DNA of 6,216 nt from Candidatus Zixiibacteriota bacterium (GTDB lineage: Bacteria > Zixibacteria > MSB-5A5 > JAABVY01 > JAHJOQ01): positions 1-6,216 of the forward strand of contig DAOVLC010000097.1 in NCBI GenBank assembly GCA_030631455.1. The letters are read 5' to 3'. This document shows positions 4,993 to 6,216 of the stretch, one piece after another. Position 1 is the first letter of the stretch. Each line of letters starts with the position of its first letter. Position numbers and translations under genes: made by a program. Below the pieces are notes generated by a model. That model saw only the letters and a list, made by a program, of their open reading frames with translations. It was not told where the DNA came from and ran no database searches.

Positions 4993-5011
4993 GTCCCATC
5001 CTATTTGGGAC
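4993..5011 (+). repeat. 6-7-6 palindrome GTCCCA-N7-TGGGAC at the predicted iscU-like transcript start
   Basis: GTCCCA (4993-4998) and TGGGAC (5006-5011) are perfect reverse complements around TCCTATT. The position fits either a repressor operator at the transcription start or a 5' hairpin in the mRNA, 32 bp before the ATG. It does not match the E. coli IscR consensus sites as I remember them. Confidence 0.45.
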
Positions 5012-5043
5012 TGGTTGAACGCGAAAGATCGGAGAAAGAGTAG

Positions 5044-5460
5044 ATGACTAAGGTTTTTCCGTACTCTGATAAGGTAATGGATCATTTTACGAATCCCCGC
5101 AATATGGGAGAGATTGCTGATGCGAACGCCATAGCTGACGTCGGTAATCCTGCATGCGGGGACATGATGCGTCTATTTCTCAAGATAGAGAATGGGAAGA
5201 TTGTTGACGCTAAGTTCAAGACTTTCGGCTGTGGAGCAGCCATTGCGACCTCATCTATGCTCACCGAGATAATAAAGGGTATGACTGTAGAGGAAGCTCT
5301 CAGTGTAACCAATCAGAGAGTGATAGATGCGCTGGATGGGCTTCCGGCTGTCAAGCGGCATTGTTCGGTGATGGCCGAGGAGGCGCTTATCGGTGCGCTG
5401 AAAGAGTATAAAGCTAAGCAGGGGGGAGAAGCCACTGAAGGTGGGGTCAAGTCAGCGTAG
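5044..5460 (+). CDS. iscU: IscU/NifU-type Fe-S cluster assembly scaffold
   Basis: This 138-residue cytoplasmic protein is a scaffold on which iron-sulfur clusters are assembled before transfer to target proteins. The three ligand cysteines and the conserved aspartate are present: C38 and D40 in GNPACGD, C63 in FGCGAAIATSSM, and C107 after H106 in LPAVKRHCSVMAEEAL. The N-terminal YSDKVMDHFTNPRNMG is typical. The length suits IscU or the isolated NifU N-domain; there is no central ferredoxin-like or C-terminal Nfu domain. The last residues (GGEATEGGVKSA) are a flexible tail. The ATG at 5044 has GGAG at 5031-5034, nine bases upstream. It is followed 42 bp later by a desulfurase-family gene, so the order is U before S, and it is divergent from pdxS. 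Because the linked desulfurase looks impaired, its sulfur may come from elsewhere. Confidence 0.95.
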   Translation: MTKVFPYSDKVMDHFTNPRNMGEIADANAIADVGNPACGDMMRLFLKIENGKIVDAKFKTFGCGAAIATSSMLTEIIKGMTVEEALSVTNQRVIDALDGLPAVKRHCSVMAEEALIGALKEYKAKQGGEATEGGVKSA

Positions 5461-5502
5461 CTAATAGACTATCTCCCGAATTATCCCCACAGACCAGTCG
5501 AT

Positions 5503-6216
5503 ATGAACACGGAACGTTCGATATACTTCGACCACCAGTCCACCACGCCCGTCGATAAACGAGTGCTCGATCATATGCTGCCGTATTTCTCGGAATCGTA
5601 CGGCAATCCTTCATCGTTTATCCACAAGCAGGGCGTTGTAGCGGGCGAAGCTCTTGACAAAGCTCGGGAGCAGGTTGCGGCCCTGATCAAGAGCAAGTCG
5701 GATGAGATCATATTTACGTCGTCGGCTACCGAATCTAACAATCTGGCAGTGAAGGGATACCTTCAGGCAAACGCTGACAAAGGCAGGCACATAGTAGCGT
5801 CCGCAATCGAGCACTATTCTATTCTCAATCAGTTCCCGGCGCTCAGAGAGTCGGGCTACGAAATCATTTTCGTCGCTTGTGATAATTATGGCATGGTCGA
5901 TCCGGAGGCGGTGAAAAAAGCTCTGCGCGACGACACTGCTATGATAATAGTGCAAACGGCAAGCTCGGAAATCGGGACCATTCAGAATATTGCCGACATC
6001 GGGAAACTTGCCGGGGAAAGAGGGATATTCTTTCATTCAGACGCTGCTATCGCCGGAGGAAATGTCCCGATCGATGTTGGAGCTTTGCCGGTCGATTCGC
6101 TTACTCTATCCGCACACAATATGTACGGCCCGAAAGGTGTCGGTGCGCTTTACCTCCGTTCCGGGCACAGGTTAAAGTGTCAGCTTGATGGAGGCATGCA
6201 AGAGTTTGGCCTAAGG
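5503..6216 (+). CDS. iscS: IscS/NifS-family cysteine desulfurase-like protein lacking the PLP lysine (C-terminus outside window)
   Basis: The frame from ATG 5503 is open for 238 codons to the window edge. Fold class V aminotransferase features match IscS: IYFDHQSTTPVD (7-18), YGNPSSFIH (33-41), FTSSATESNNLAVKG (71-85), ASAIEH (99-104) and YGPKGVGALYLR (208-219). Against E. coli IscS numbering, as I recall it, T76, H104, D180 and H205 are kept. However, K206, which forms the PLP Schiff base, is N (AAT at 6118-6120); N155 is S (ASSEIG); and Q183 is I (DAAIAGG). Several changes together argue against a single sequencing error. The usual GGGQERGLRSG loop is also altered (GGMQEFGLR at 230-238). 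The catalytic-cysteine loop lies beyond the window. No strong SD precedes the ATG, but no other in-frame start exists after the TAG at 5458. Archaeoglobus fulgidus IscS is a known precedent for loss of this lysine. Normal desulfurase activity is doubtful. Confidence 0.92.
   Translation, partial: MNTERSIYFDHQSTTPVDKRVLDHMLPYFSESYGNPSSFIHKQGVVAGEALDKAREQVAALIKSKSDEIIFTSSATESNNLAVKGYLQANADKGRHIVASAIEHYSILNQFPALRESGYEIIFVACDNYGMVDPEAVKKALRDDTAMIIVQTASSEIGTIQNIADIGKLAGERGIFFHSDAAIAGGNVPIDVGALPVDSLTLSAHNMYGPKGVGALYLRSGHRLKCQLDGGMQEFGLR

Noticed and set aside
5611..6036. 141-codon minus-strand ORF opposite the IscS-like gene
   Set aside because: It lies fully within a conserved protein-coding frame on the other strand and shows no recognisable motif.
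6118..6120. N206 codon as a simple sequencing error for lysine
   Set aside because: One base change (AAT from AAA/AAG) would explain it alone, but S155, I183 and the altered GGMQEFG loop show independent loss of PLP-site residues.

Overview
The window reads as a piece of a free-living bacterial chromosome of roughly 50% GC, with AT-rich intergenic gaps, standard codons and sigma70-like promoter hexamers. The secreted protein at the left edge has a style that I associate, from memory only, with FCB-group candidate phyla such as Zixibacteria: a short signal peptide, a domain with a glycine-rich LGLGGGELCIDSSF stretch, then Ig/cadherin-like repeats. This placement is tentative. No mobile element, CRISPR array, tRNA or rRNA was found.

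Layout. (1) 1-916, minus: N-terminal 305 residues of a large secreted adhesin-like protein. Its long upstream region (917 to about 1200) holds a good promoter, a hairpin at the predicted transcript start and a 10-codon leader-peptide candidate with a near-ideal ribosome binding site. (2) 1421-2909, plus: a stand-alone PTS EIIA type-2 protein, then a protein made only of two PAS domains. Between them lies a structured gap. (3) 3052-3207, plus: a 51-residue cysteine-rich protein candidate (CxxC...CxxC) behind a doubled TATAAT. (4) 3277-4804, minus: pdxS-pdxT, the complete two-subunit pyridoxal 5'-phosphate (PLP) synthase, with a perfect 10-bp hairpin between the genes. (5) 5044-6216, plus and divergent from pdxS: an IscU/NifU-type Fe-S scaffold followed by an IscS/NifS-family protein that runs off the window.

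The most interesting point is the last gene. It aligns with IscS without net gaps to residue 206, but the lysine that should hold PLP is asparagine (N206). Two other PLP-contact positions are also changed (S155, I183), while T76, H104, D180 and H205 are kept. It therefore looks like a desulfurase-fold protein that has lost normal PLP chemistry, paired with a scaffold whose three cysteines and aspartate are intact. It sits divergently next to the genes that make PLP. The 239-bp divergent gap carries two sets of short repeats at 21-bp spacing and a 6-7-6 palindrome, all plausible operator material.
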